Origin: Reticulitermes lucifugus
Taxonomy: Eukaryota > Arthropoda > Insecta > Blattodea > Rhinotermitidae
Reading direction: 5' to 3'
Assembly (NCBI GenBank): GCA_026260175.1
Contig: JAKCWW010000318.1
Location: 43,825 to 107,824, forward strand
DNA: 64,000 nt
The notes under the pieces are model-generated. The model saw nothing but the letters and a program-made list of their open reading frames with translations. It had not been told where the DNA came from and searched no databases. Of the stretch, positions 10,421-22,534 are shown piece by piece. The position numbers were made by a program, and so were the translations under genes. Each line of letters begins with the position of its first letter. Positions within the stretch are counted from its first letter, which is position 1.

Positions 10421-11344
10421 ACTCGTATATGACAGTACAATATTTTTTGTTTCCTCAGTGAGGCTGTCGGCAAGTCAGGGTGTATATCGTCGAACCGTAG
10501 GGTAATCAGTAAATAGTGAATTGTAACACATAGGGAAATAGTGGTGGCGTAACTGTAGGCGCTGGACGATGATCCAACCAACAGCCAACCAACCAAAAAG
10601 CTAAGCACAAATCGACGTCCCTTGACTAGCAATCCCACTTTTTAAAACCCGAAAATCGAGACGCTTACTAACATTTAGTTAGACGGGGGGGGGGTCCGAG
10701 GGGTAGAATACAAAACTTTAACCCGTTACGCAATAAAAAAGCAGAGAAATTTATTAATATTACTGCAACGGGATAACTCGATAACAAAATTGTTCAGTAC
10801 AGATACAATAAATGAAATAATAATAACAATAATAATCAGACACTCAGTTCACTTAACTGATTCTTATTTACATATCCATTGCTCATCCTTTGAAGTCTCA
10901 ATCCAGACCCTATAATCACTAATCCACTCATCTTTCTCTCCCATCCCGTTCCTGGGTGGTTTATGGCTGTCTTTCTCCTACAGATTTTGTCTCCCACCTT
11001 GGGAAAGACCCAAATTTCGAACGCATTGTCAGAAATGTCGTATTTTTACGACTTGGAGAAATCCGGGACTTTGGCGTCACGAATCGAATTTTGCGGGACA
11101 CCGGGACAGACTTCTTTGAAGCCCAGAAAACCGGAACGATTTAGATCCCTACCCTTGACAGGTTTAGTTATTCCTGAGCACTAAACACAGCTGGGTTATG
11201 ACATGGAACTATGAAATACTATTTCTGAAAGTATGTCTTTGTGGATTGTTTGTGGCTATTGCAAATGCCACATGAATTAGGAACTGAAGAATGATCATGT
11301 TAAAGTGGATCTTAAATAAAAAGGGTGTGAGGATGTTTATTCCT

Positions 11345-11500
11345 GTAGCTCAGGATAGGGACCAGTGGCGCTCTCTTTTGAACACGCTAACGAACTTCTT
11401 GTTCCGTAACTCTGAGGAATGTGTTGACCAGCTGAGTTACCATTAGCTTCTCAAGGAGGATTCTGCTGAATAACGTAAGTTCAGAGAAGTACATAATAAT
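11345..11500 (+). repeat. Repeat family F, copy 1
   Basis: The series TAGCTCAGGATAGGGACCAG, GAACACGCTAACGAACTTCT, TTGACCAGCTGAG and TTAGCTTCTCAAG is shared with 22,635-22,760, 30,825-30,960 and 33,010-33,130. All copies are diverged. No coding or tRNA-like part is visible, so class is unknown. Confidence 0.55.
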
Positions 11501-13375
11501 ACAAAAAACAGCCTTCAGTAGCCTTATCTACGCACAAAGCCAAATGATGTGTTGGAAGAACAACACAGCTGGCGATGCAGTCAACTTGCGCGAGGCGCCA
11601 GTCGCTTGTTCGACAGCATGGCAACACCACGCGGCGAGGAACTGCTTCCGTGAGTATACTGCGGTACGCGCCTGCGGGTGCGTCCGTCTTGTTTGTCATG
11701 GTCTGATATGTGGTTGATTTAGCGATGCTGTTAGTAGCGCTGACTGTCAGTGAATAACAAACAGATTGGAAGGCATGTAGAAGGAAATCAGCGTTGTCTA
11801 ATTTCAGGGGCCTGATGAAAAACAGAAAAGACTATAGTCGGTCTGGGGCCCAGATTTGAAGCTGGGACCTCCGAAATGCGAAATATTAGTGATAAGCGGT
11901 GAACCCCGACGTTACGTGCTGTAGCCCAAAGTTATGTGTGTGGAACAGTGGTGGAGTGGTAATTGGCGGGGGGAAAAAGGAAGAAAAATCTGCTGCAGTA
12001 CCACCTAGTCCAACACATGCACTGTGCTAAGACTGCACAAGTGCCTACACGATGAACAGCCCACACTAACCGCGAGCCATAAACCCGATGAATGTTGTGA
12101 CATTCGACGTGGCCCAGCGATATTAACACGTGATACATATAATTCCAAATATGCCCCTCCTATTTCGGAGGGTCAACCAAATAAAGATTTATCTTCAGGT
12201 TATGTTACTCTGGGAGGTGTTGCCACGTGGCTTGGTATCAACGTTTTGATGGAATCTTGAAATAGTGTTGTCGTGTTTCTTTAGCGCCACTACCGAACAC
12301 TTTGTTACACTTTGTTGATACTTGTGTTTGATGAATAACCATAAATTAAGAAATATAGAATTTGTTTGTGAACGTTTTATAATTAGGAACATGGCAATGA
12401 CGCTGAGTTTTGAGGTTATGTTCGACAGTATTGATGTGTTAAAACTAGCCGCGTTTCAGAAGGATGTTTCATTGTGACGCCGATCAGTGATTTCGCGTGC
12501 TGACAGGCATGTGGAGTCTTTACTGCCTCTGTATGGCTGGAAATTTGTTCGTAGCATAGTGCAGATCGACGCAGGGATACTGCGTCCTTTGATCCTTGGT
12601 GAAGAGAGTCCCAAGGTATATTGTTGCAACTTCTCTTACGTTCTGTGACCAATTGAGGCTGCCGTATTTCTTATCTTAAGTACGGATTGACATTTACTTC
12701 ATATCGGTTTCTACACTGTGCGAAACTAACTCATGCTATTACATTTCCGAACGTAATGGATTTTGATTAGTACAGTGATAAGTATGTGTGCCAACTGCTT
12801 TAACATTAACGATACTGCATTTAGCTCAAGCAGTATATTTATGCGTTCCGTATAATTTTCTCAACAAACAGCGATCATTTCCGTAAACAGTATTAACCGG
12901 TTGGTCTTTGTAATGGAGACGCAGCATTTTTTATGTGAGGTAGGATATGAATTGATATACACGTATATGTAGGCTATCACTGGGAATGTGTTCTCCGAAG
13001 AGCTAATAGCGATTCTGTTTTCTTGTACCCAGAATGTTACGGCCCGTATCGCATTATCTTGTAATGAGATAAACAGACTTTTTAAGGTTCTCGGACAAAC
13101 TGACCTCCATGCGCGTGTTTTATCAGCAAATTATGAGACCACGTGATTATCATTTTCGACTGAAGGCCACGTCAGAAAACCGCAGTTAATACGCTGCTGA
13201 AATGCAAGGTCGGTCACTTTCACTGGGGGATGTTTCCTAACGGACAGTTAGGAGAGCATAAACATGCAGTTTATTTGTCATATCATTATGACACAATCTG
13301 TTATCATCCAATGGACTTTCTAAATACTAATATAGGACTACAAAGTAACCTAATAGTAGAATATTGCTGTTTTCT

Positions 13376-13450
13376 GGGATGTAACGCAGTCTAGTCTGGT
13401 AGATGTGTGCCAAGTTTCGGGGGAACATTCTGCCTCTCTGTTACGAATAG
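13376..13450 (+). repeat. Partial copy of the palindromic repeat family
   Basis: TTCTGGGATGTAACGCAGTC followed by TAGTCTGGTAGATGTGTGCC and a TTTCGGGGGAACATTCTGCC stretch matches one arm of the family seen complete at 29,255 and 55,941. Confidence 0.55.
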
Positions 13451-14261
13451 AAGAATGTACCACGCGGGAAGAGAAAGTCATGATAATTTAAAAGTTTTTG
13501 TATGAGTGCTGTGGGAGTGTCTTTGTAGAAGTGACTGTGAGGGCACCTGTTTTTATGAGTATGTGCGTATGCATGCATTTATGTATGTAACGTATTTGTG
13601 TATGTATGTTTGTTTAGGAATGTTTGTACATCACAAGAAACAAGTAAGCGAGTAATTTGAGACATTACTTAACGAGGAGCCTGGATAGGTAAGTCAGCAG
13701 GCTATGACCAGGACAACCAAGCAATTGGCATTCCATTTCCGGCGGGTGCAAGAGGTTTTTCCTTCTCGACAGCAACCAGACCGGCTCTCGGGCCAACCTA
13801 GTCTCATATCCAACGGGTAACGGGGCCTGTTTCCCAGTGATAAAGCAGCCACAGCGTGAACTTAATCACACGCCTCCTAGTGCCGAGGCCAAAAATGTGT
13901 GGAGCTATACCTTCACCTCAATTACGTCATCATGGCGTGGTACCTCATTAAACACAGGGATGATTTTACCTATACCTTTACGTACTGAAGAACATCATGG
14001 TTTATAAAGTTTTAATTAACTAAGCACTATACCATGAAGACGCATTGGGAGAATGGAGGTAGTCGTAGCTCCATGTAGTAATAACCTTGACCCTTGACAG
14101 ACGTGAGTGGTCAGCTACACGGTAACGTCACTTTACCTCGGAAGAAAGAGCTCCATGGACAGGAGACTGAAAGGGCCTCAGAGGCAGTCTGGATGCTGTG
14201 AAGATATAAAGCCCCTACCTCTGCCTGGAATCGAACTCTGGTAGTGCAGGACTTGTGGTGT

Positions 14262-14480
14262 CATTAAGATTGTGAATTATAGGAGATTACGTTGTGCTGA
14301 ACATGTAGGTAGAGTGGAAGAGATAAAAAAATGTGTTTAGACTCTTACGGTGAAGAAATATATTTGAAAACGTCAACTTTGAAGGCCAAGGAAGAGATGC
14401 GAGAACAGTATAAGAAAGAATCTCTGAGAATTGGGTAATGATCGGGGCTGTGTACTGCTAGATGTAATAGAAATGCTTCA
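14262..14480 (+). mobile_element. LINE C-terminal fragment
   Basis: A frame starting near 14,262 reads IVNYRRLRCAEHVGRVEEI, the (RRLRWAGHVARM)-type tail of non-LTR elements. The following sequence preserves pieces of the usual arginine-rich block across frameshifts and stops. Inactive. Confidence 0.6.
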
Positions 14481-15335
14481 GACAAAACTTGTGGCCTTTA
14501 ATTAATGAGTCAGTTAAAAATACTCTTTTTATATAAATATTGTACTTGACAATTCGGAACGAGTCTTGAAATTACTGCTATTGCAATTGCCTTGTAACAT
14601 CTCAAGAACCGCTAAATGGATTTTTATGAAGTCTCACACTGAGAAGTTTTACTAAACCTTGCCACCACCTCCCAGTTTCGTTTAAAAGCGTAGGAAAACA
14701 AGGGACATTTTACATGAAGACCTCCATGCTTTTCTGCGTGCATCTCGGGTATTCTCTCGCTAACACTTTAAGGAGCGAAAGATTTGTCGAAAAAATGATG
14801 TAAAGAAATCTGCACTTAATTATGCTCCATACACTTCCTTCGTATGACTTGCAATTTTGGAGATAAGCAATGGATGGGACGAGCCACAATTGCTACGTTA
14901 TAAGCCTGACATGTTCAGATAACTGACGTGTAAGAGACAGGATGCACAGTAAGAAACCTTCCCTAAGTCACTGTGAGCCTCACAATGTTATGATACATGG
15001 CATGTGACCCCTGGCCACCGAATCAAGGCATTATAACTCATATGATGTAGTGGTACTATAAAGTGAAAGTTTATTTTCTGCTTTGTTTGATAAGTTGACT
15101 GTTACAACCGAGCCGATTTAGCTTTGCTATAATTCAGTCAGTATGTGGGTCATACGTCACAGTGCCTTATGAGGACCATAGCGTCGTCTTCAACCTGACA
15201 CAGCATAATTAAGTAATCACGATATTGAGCCCATTTAGGACAATAACTGGAGGTGCTTCCGTCTTCGACCGGGATATCATTGCTGGCCTTGTCAGTATTA
15301 GAACAGCAATAATGATTATGATAGTAATATTGATG

Positions 15336-15339
<4 letters not shown>

Positions 15340-15371
<32 letters not shown>
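15340..15371. repeat. (TAA)n microsatellite
   Basis: About ten ATA/TAA repeats. A shorter AAT run lies at about 17,680-17,706. Confidence 0.9.
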
Positions 15372-15374
<3 letters not shown>

Positions 15375-15596
15375 TAGCAACCTAAACTTTAAAGAATGAA
15401 TGTCACTCACTTTAAGTAATTGAAAGGAAGTAAAAATACCGTCACTCGCAAACGTTTCTTTACTTCCTTTTATAGAGTGTGTCACAACGGGATGTGAAGA
15501 CCACAGATTACATTAAAGTTTTGTTCATATAATTAAGAAAAGTGTTCCAATCACATCCAGAAACTACCATCAAACTTGTAGATTGTTTTAAAAGTC

Positions 15597-15907
15597 GAGG
15601 CTAAGGCCGTGCCATGACTCAGGCGGTTAGTCGCCGGCCTCCCACCGCGGAGGCCTAGGTTCGATCCCGGGTCAGTCCATGTGGGATTTGTGGTGGACAA
15701 AGTGGCACTGGGACAGGTTTTTTCCCCGAGTACTTCGGTTTTCCCGTGTCAGTTTCATTCCACCGGTGCTCCATTACTTGAAAAAATAAAAAAAACTGAT
15801 CATCTTTTTCTTCATCTTCATCACAAGGTTGCACAATAAGCCTTAAGGCTGCGGTGCGTCCGTAGCTTCTGCTGCGGGGCCCTTCTCCAAAAAAAATCCA
15901 AGGCTAA
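15597..15907 (+). mobile_element. tRNA-derived SINE, family B, copy 1
   Basis: The head GGCCGTGCCATGACTCAGG (15,605) is followed by the B box AGGTTCGATCCCG, a body with GATTTGTGGTGGACAAAGTG and CCCCGAGTACTTCGG, an internal A-run, and the 3' end GGTGCGTCCGTAGCTTCTG with an A-tail near 15,889-15,896. Short AGGCTAAG repeats flank it. The second copy is at 18,441. Confidence 0.85.
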
Positions 15908-16313
15908 GCAGGTATTGGCAAGAACGCGGAGTAAGCGTTTCTGTATTAGGTCCGCAGTAAGATACACCAAAGCTATCATCGACTGGTTGGTAACAACATC
16001 AAGTCTGTTGGAATGTAACGCAGAGTCGATGTTTTTACAGCGGAAGTGGCATTACAGAGTTCATCTGTAAGTTACCATATTTGTTGACGGCAACACTGTG
16101 TTTTATAGTGAAGTCTTCAGATGCTGTAAAATTTGATGAATGATAAGGTCTGAGAGAATACATGTAGTTCTTTGAGTTATTTAGACTCATGAAGTGTACT
16201 AAATGAACTCATATTGGGAAGGCAATTTCCGTATTTTTCCACATGAAGTTTTGATGGAAGTTGGTTTAGAAACTTTACGTTACTTGTTCCGTACATTCTC
16301 TTTGATTAAAATA

Positions 16314-16705
16314 GATCTTACTCCGACAAATGTACACTGTTATGTCATTCAACACAATTTTATTAAAAAATGCCCGACATGTTTCGAACCAATTTATGGT
16401 TCATCTTCAAGGGCTCACTTTTCTCAAATTACATCAGCTATACATTTATGGTACACATTAAAATACAAGTTGTAATAAGTAAATGTCGTCAACTGTGTGG
16501 CATTTTTGAAAAACTGTGCAGTATTTTGAATTCTGTGTCGGTTATTTTCTTTTCGCTATTGAGTTGCTGGTGGCTTACTAACTTTTGAGAAAAGTGAGCC
16601 CTCGAAGATGAACCATAAATTGGTTCGAAACATGTCGGACATTTTTTAATAAAATTGTGTTGAATGTCATAAGAGTGTACATTTGTCGGAGTAAGATTTA
16701 TTTTG
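16314..16705. repeat. 120-bp inverted repeat with hammerhead-like motifs in both arms
   Basis: The left arm (about 16,314-16,433) and the right arm (about 16,583-16,702) are about 95 percent reverse complements around a spacer of about 150 bp. Each arm holds a hammerhead-like motif pointing outward: minus strand 16,372-16,414 and plus strand 16,602-16,638. The left copy has TTGAAGA, a perfect 6-bp stem (GAACCA/TGGTTC), GAAAC, the ACATGT palindrome and GTC, and its GCCC pairs with GGGC for stem I. Suggests a Penelope-like or other non-autonomous retroelement remnant. Confidence 0.7.
16372..16414 (-). ncRNA. Hammerhead-like ribozyme motif, candidate
   Basis: On the minus strand: stem I GCCC (16,411-16,414), core TTGAAGA (16,404-16,410), stem II TGGTTC/GAACCA complement pairs (16,397-16,402 with 16,386-16,391) around a 5-nt loop, GAAAC (16,381-16,385), palindrome ACATGT, cleavage triplet GTC (16,376-16,378) and stem I GGGC (16,372-16,375). 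Only the first core base deviates from the CUGANGA consensus. Function not shown. Confidence 0.45.
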
Positions 16706-17028
16706 GATTAGAAAGTTCACGCAAGTTTTATTACGTGACTTTCATCACGGCCCCTCTCTCTTCCGTGCTCACATAGACCGTCTTTCATCCCCGTACTGTA
16801 CTTTTACAAGATCTTGCATGAGTCCAGCCTTCCGGGATCTCTGCTTCGCTGGGTCACATCCCACAATAACGGCATCCTCTTCGGACGTTTCTTATGATTG
16901 TCTTTCCTTATCCTCGATCTTTTAAGTGGCCGCTTTCGAAAACGTTTTCCACAAAAATTCTGTAGTACTTCTTGTCTGTACTCTCCTAGCTACAAGTTTA
17001 GCCCATCCTAACTTTCCATTTTTTGCAG

Positions 17029-20000
17029 GGACCCTGGAGACAAGCAGCCCCCTCTCCCGGAGGGACAGCTCCTCATTGAGGATGCGCTGGCAGTGACAGT
17101 GCAAGACAAGCGACAGTGGGGCTCCCCGGTTTTGAGACAGGTGAGTACAGTTGAGTTCGCTTTCCGTTACAAACACATGACTCTTAAGAAGGTTGGGCTA
17201 AATTGTCAAGACACACGGACATGATAGTTAACGAATGAGGAAGGGTAGGCTGCTAATAATGGGTCAGTTTACGAACAAAGAAAACAACTGTTGCTTAAAA
17301 TTTTCTGAGTTGTTACCCAGCGTCATTTTTTGGTCCTAAGGCCCTAAAGATGGGAAAAACAAGTGATCCCGAAACGTTGGTCATAAACCAAAAAATGACG
17401 CCGGGTAACAACCCAGAAAATTTTAAGCAACATTACGACCACGTCGGAAGCCTTCAATTACATGAAGAAAACAACTGATTGCCATAGAAATGAAAGTATT
17501 TGATGAGCAAACCACAACATGGACCATATTAAGCAGCTAAATGAATTCAGGCTGCATTTCCACACACTATTCTTTTAAGAACCAAATTAATATTATCCGA
17601 CCCTTACACTCTGACGTCTCCCAAGCGATGTCTGCGTACATTCTACGCCTCGTCCATTTCACTTTTATTACATATCGAATAATAATAATAATAATAATAA
17701 TAATAACTCGTTCAAGTGCCGATCCCACTGGCCGCGCGGTCTCAGGCATGGGCCTGCGCCCGCACACATGCTGGGATTGCGGGTTCGAATCCCGCCGGGG
17801 GCATAAATGTCTGCCTGTTGTGAGTGTTGTGTGTTGTCAATTAGAGGGCTGCGACGGGCCGATCACTCGTCCAGATGAGTCCTACCGAGTGTGGTGCGTC
17901 TAAGTGTGATCGCGGAACCTCAACAATGAGGAGGCCTTGGCCTACTAGGGTTGTAGAGCCATGAAAAAAAGAAAAAAAACTCGTTCGAGTGGTTAGGATT
18001 TGTACTTCGTACGCTCGAATTCGAGGGTTAGAGTCCTGGTTTTCAACAGTTTCTTCAGTCAAAAGTCCAGACGTCACGTCAAGCAGGCTTTGACTGCTTC
18101 CTTCCACATCCTTTGCCATTCATTATTGGCCGATCATACCACAATTAATGCTACACATACTATATAGTCTGAGCTAGTGACAGTGCTGTTGGTTGACCGT
18201 AAATAAATATCGTAAACATGAAATTATCAAAATGAAGTCTGAATGAGGCATATTGCTAGCCTGTGGCTACGTAGTATGTGACCCTTACACAAGCGACGTT
18301 GCGGCTTCTACAGATTATTGCAATTCATAACAGGCACAGGTGAAAAAGGTATATGTATGCGTGTATGTGTATATATGTATAGTAACTGCTGGTATAAAAC
18401 CTGTTGAAATTTCAATGGGAAATTGGTAAGATTATCATTAGGCCGTGCCATGGCTCAGGCGGTTAGTCGCTGGCCTCTTACCGCGGAGGCACGGGTTCGA
18501 TCCCGCGTCAGTCCATGTGGGATTTGTGGTGGACAAAGTGGCACTGGAACAGGCTCTTCCCCGAGTACTTCGGTTTCCCCTGTCAATTTCATTCCACCGG
18601 TGCACCATTACACGGAAAAACGAAAAAAACTAATCATCTTCACAGAGTTGCATAATAAGCCTCAAGGCTGCGGTGCGTCCGTAGCATCTGTTGCGGAGCC
18701 CTTCACCACAAAAAAAAGAAGAGATTATCATTATCGCACTTGATTACATTATTTGTTTCGCAGTGTTATATTACAGCCTTCGAAGGTCACTTCGAAATCA
18801 GAGTTTCACTCACTCTGTGAACTGGAGAAGTTCTCGAAAGGCATGTTTGTGCTGAGATACAAAACTTGTGGAAATAACAGTAATCGTTGGAAAATGCAGC
18901 TATCTGTGCTGGGTGACGCTGGTGAATATGAGATGATAAAATTGACAAAATAACGATATGCAAGGACCGATGCCGCTGTGTGGCGTGTGGTGCAGGTGAA
19001 AATCAGATGCTTACTTGGGCAATATGTGAGGTGGGCCGTAAAGCTGGGAAGCTGGTAATGCATTGTTGGGTGCTCGAAACGGAATATTGAGGGATGACTG
19101 AAAACACAAAATAACTCAAACTGCTGCCCAACAAATAAATTATTTGCACTGTTCTGTAGTGACGCCCCTCCATGTTTCATTCTTCACAATAATGTGCAGG
19201 TGCTGGCGACAGTAGGACCGATGGCGGCCGTCACTAGCTCGGGCATGACAACCGGGTTCACAGCCGTCTTACTGCCCCAGCTTCAGGCCGCAGGCTGTGT
19301 CATCCCTGTCACTGCCGACGAGGCGTCTTGGGTCGGTGAGTTGAAGCTATAATAATGCATACACCTAAACAGGCCTAATACGTCGCATAATAAGATCTGG
19401 CTGCTTTAGATGTATTTGTTGCATCAATGACTGGTTATACAGTGTCGGAGGAGAAGAGACAAACGTAATCGAGAAGTTGTGGCGTATCTTGAGGCACTGG
19501 TAGTAATGGTATTATAAACGACTTATAACCCAAGCGATACAATTTTTGTGTCCGCAGCCAGTGCCGCGGCGCTGCCCATGGCGCCGGGCTGTGTGCTGGG
19601 CGGTCTGTTCATGGAACGTCTGGGCCGACGTGCTACTCATCAGCTAGTATGTGTGCCCTACGTCCTGGGATGGGTCATCATCTCGCTAGCCCACAACACC
19701 ACCATGCTCTACATCGGCCGCTTCCTCACAGGTCTCTGTGTCGGCATGATCGGCCCACTGTCGCCCGTCTTCATCGCCGAGATCTCGGGGCCAGCGCACC
19801 GCGGCGTGCTGCTGTCTACAGTTTCCTTGGCTGTGGCCACCGGCATCCTTCTGGCCAACCTCCTTGGTACGTTCTTGCATTGGAAGCTCGCCGCCGCCAT
19901 CAGCGCGATCTTCCCTCTCATGTGTTACGTCGGCGTGTACTGCCTGCCCGAATCGCCCACCTGGCTGGCCGCGAAGGGACGACATGCGGAGGCCACGGTT

Positions 20001-20735
20001 GCTTTCCAATGGTACCGCGGGTGCTCACCAGATGCCATGAAGGAAATGAGAGACCTGCTGAATAAATACGCACTGGGGCGCCCGAAACAGAGTTGGACGG
20101 GGCTGTGGGTCGAGATGCGCAAGACGTCCTTTTTGAAGCCATTCTTCATAATGACAGTTTTCTTCTTCGTGATGCAATTTAGTGGCGTGAATGCAGTGGC
20201 ATTCTACACCGTGACCATCCTGAACGATATGGGTAGTGGTCTAGATGCTTTCCTGGCCACTAACATCATCGGACTTGTGCGCGTCGTCATGTCCGTTGTG
20301 GCTTGTATTCTAGCACGTCGGTTTGGCCGACGACCGCTCTCTGTCACTTCGAGCTTGGGCGCCGCGGCGACCCTGCTTGGACTGGGTGCTGCGAGCCCTG
20401 GATGGGCGCCAGTGGTCCTTCTGTTGCTTTACATCTGCTTCATCAGCATAGGACTAGTGCCACTACCTTGGGTCATGGTGGGCGAAGTTTTCCCGGCTGC
20501 CTTGCGAGGTTTCGGCAGTGGTGTGACCTCCGCCTACTGCTTCCTAATGTTCTTCGCTGTTGTCAAGACTGGGCCCGACCTCATCGCTAGTATTGGCATT
20601 CACGGAACTTTCTACACCTACGGAGCCGTGGCGCTAGGGGGTGCTGTGTTCGTGTACGTCTTTTTGCCTGAGACCAGAAACAGGACACTGCAAGACATCG
20701 AGGACGCGTACCGCCGTACGAACAGGCGTGTCTGA
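17029..20735 (+). CDS. Facilitated trehalose/sugar transporter (MFS, Tret1-like), 5' end missing
   Basis: Three joined exons: 17,029-17,140, 19,200-19,335 and 19,558-20,735, stop TGA. They encode about 475 residues of a sugar porter of the major facilitator superfamily, an integral plasma-membrane carrier. Visible family marks are GRFLTGLCVG and the following PVFIAEI, PESPTWL after helix 6, the ARRFGRRPL loop, the PWVMVGEVFPAALRG block, and a PETRNRTL end with LQDIEDAYRR. Insect Tret1 proteins move trehalose or glucose along the gradient; which sugar is used here is inference. The first listed exon has no Met and starts in mid-codon after TTTTTTGCAG, so at least one short 5' coding exon lies upstream and was not found. 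The last exon holds most of the protein without an intron. An AATAAA lies at 21,256-21,261. Confidence 0.9.
17292..17431. repeat. Foldback repeat around a hammerhead-like motif
   Basis: Arms beginning TTGCTTAAAATTTTCTGAG (17,292) and ending with its near-exact reverse complement (17,431) pair over about 44 bp, including GTCATTTTTTGGT. The 50-bp loop between them is the candidate hammerhead at 17,340-17,382. Lies in the first visible intron of the sugar transporter. Confidence 0.75.
17340..17382 (+). ncRNA. Hammerhead-like ribozyme motif, candidate
   Basis: Stem I GGCC (17,340-17,343) pairs with GGTC (17,379-17,382). The core CTAAAGA (17,344-17,350) differs from CUGANGA at one base. Stem II is GGGA (17,352-17,355) with TCCC (17,367-17,370), followed directly by GAAAC (17,371-17,375), palindromic ACGT (17,374-17,377) and the NUH site GTT. 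All elements are in order within 43 nt. The G-to-A change in the core would be expected to weaken or abolish activity. Confidence 0.45.
17705..17990 (+). mobile_element. tRNA-derived SINE, family A, copy 3
   Basis: The body runs from GCCGATCCCACTGGCC (17,718) to an A-rich tail near 17,964-17,979, with B box GGTTCGAATCCC. The flanks AACTCGTTCAAGT (17,705-17,717) and AACTCGTTCGAGT (17,978-17,990) form a 13-bp target duplication with one mismatch. Sits in a sugar transporter intron. Confidence 0.9.
17991..18205 (+). mobile_element. SINE-like repeat, family E, copy 1
   Basis: The 3' half GCTTCCTTCCACATCC then TATAGTCTGAGCTAGTGACA and a TTGGTTGACCGTAAATAAA end matches 26,950-27,195 and 31,690-31,915. 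The 5' half carries a degenerate promoter-like TCGAATTCGAGGGTTAG. Inserted directly after SINE A copy 3. Confidence 0.6.
18429..18734 (+). mobile_element. tRNA-derived SINE, family B, copy 2
   Basis: The body runs from GGCCGTGCCATGGCTCAGG (18,441) to an A-run at about 18,710-18,717, with B box GGGTTCGATCCCG. It is flanked by identical 12-bp copies of AGATTATCATTA (18,429-18,440 and 18,722-18,733). The exact duplication points to a fairly young insertion. Confidence 0.9.
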
Positions 20736-21647
20736 AGAAACTGTACAGGGTGTTGTATCTGTTCAAAACAAATAGTTACTTTCTTTCTTCCATGTGGTCT
20801 ATGTGCTATCGCATTGTCTGCTTGTTCCACCGAGAGTGAGTTTAAAACTTTTAGGCTGTTTAGACAATTTTACACGATGAAGTAGCTGATAATCAGCCGA
20901 CCTAGCGGAATTCTCCTGAGCCAATTTAAGGGGCCCCATCAAGATGTCAGGCACGGCAAATGCGGAAGGTTCGGGTTCAAATGTCGAATAGGTTTGCAAT
21001 TACTCGTAGGCTAATCTGAGTCATTATAAAGAATCCCCCCCCCCCGCCTCAGTTTGTGAGATTTGTCGCAGTTTTAAGAGTCGCGGAACCTGAGGCATTG
21101 AAATGGGACGTCGGAAGATAGTTTTGTATAGCACAGAGCTGCGATATGACGTGAAGAATCTACTAGCCAGCATGGTTTATTTGCTGGTGATAACAGAGTA
21201 CAGGCTTCAAGTTATAAGATTGAAGGTAACCAATGAGACTCTTGTAACAAGAAAAAATAAATATTCCCACCAGAGCACACAGAACCTCGCATGCTGAAGT
21301 CCCTCTTCGCGGCAGCCATGTCCACACTCTTGACACCTACACCTGGACACTTAACAGTCCTGTTTCTGAAACTCCCCGCTTAAGACACCAAGCCTCTCGG
21401 AAAGGAGACAGAACACAAAACACTCAAAAACTCGCACTCTCGCTTAGTTGCCGGACTGGCCTCATCTTCAAGCGTTAATGAACCAGAAGAACGTGGGCCT
21501 GGAAAGCCTGAATCTCGCAAAACTTAAGGTGTGTGTTCTTCCCAGTTTCTGTTGATAAAATTTCATTTTATAGTGCTGCCCGTAATTTAAATATTTATAA
21601 CTGTATAATGTTTGTGTAACACTTTATTGTTTTTACATGATACATTC

Positions 21648-21905
21648 CAGCCGAATCACGGGTTCGATTCCCGATGGGGTCATTGGGAATTTTCATTGAC
21701 ATAATCTTTCCGGCCACACTATGATCCTGGGGTCGACTCAGCCTCTAACAGAAATGAGTACCAGGAATATCTCCTTGGGGAGTAAAGGCGGCCGGTGCGT
21801 AAGGCTGACAACCTTGCCACCTTTATGTGCCGTTTGTCTGGAAATTCTGGAAGGCTCAACCCCCTAGAACCCTCAGGGCCTGTCGACAACTGGACTGTAT
21901 ATTTG
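21648..21905 (+). mobile_element. tRNA-derived SINE, family D, copy 2
   Basis: Starts near the B box GGGTTCGATTCCCGATGG, so the A-box end is lost. It continues with GAGTACCAGGAATATCTCC, AAGGCGGCCGGTGCG and CCCTCAGGGCCTGTCGAC, co-linear with the reverse of 9833-10,107. Confidence 0.8.
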
Positions 21906-22534
21906 GTGAAGTACTTTATTGTACAGTGAACAGCTCGTGTAAACTTGGACAATATATACGTTTACCTAACTAAGAGGAGGTTTGGAAATTTGTATGACGA
22001 TAACAGAAAATAATCTCTTTTATCCTGAAAGTGCACATAGTAGGTTCCTCCGAAACGTCAATACATTTGTGCCATACTACACATCGCCACTTTTCAGAAC
22101 ACAGTATTCTTCAAAAGGATGTGCGTTAAGTTTAAAACTGTGATACTTGTGATATTTCCAGGCAGAAACATCACGTGTTCGAACCTCGACATTCGTGATG
22201 ACCATCACAATGGAACATTAAACGAACAATTAAGACATCACGTAAGCACATGTGCAGTGAAAGTGAGTATGACATCACTTCCTGTCGAGCTGACTGACGC
22301 ATCTAGCTTGTCCTCTCTGGCACTCATTTCGAGGTAACATTCTCTGTAAACTGCCTTACATGTTCTAATGTTAATGTTTTCAAAAGTACGTACACCGACC
22401 CTAGTTACGTATCTGTATACCGCTACGGGCCCAGGACATCCAGCTTCCCGGATTTATCAATCTTGCCAGATTTCAGGTTTCCAGAGATTTGATGTTGATT
22501 CCGGTGTTCAGATGTGTTACGCTGTGTAACGGGT

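Larger units (their letters stand above)
10421..14260. other. No gene seen; scattered repeat fragments
   Basis: Contains a repeat at 11,345-11,500 and part of the palindromic family at 13,376-13,450 (listed separately), a G-run at 10,683-10,692, and an unidentified 13,690-13,940 segment of higher GC content. The first coding exon of the sugar transporter could lie anywhere upstream of 17,029, but I could not identify it. Confidence 0.45.

Noticed and set aside
19649-20149. Other-frame open frames of up to 138 codons over the sugar transporter
   Set aside because: GC-rich shadows of the large last exon.
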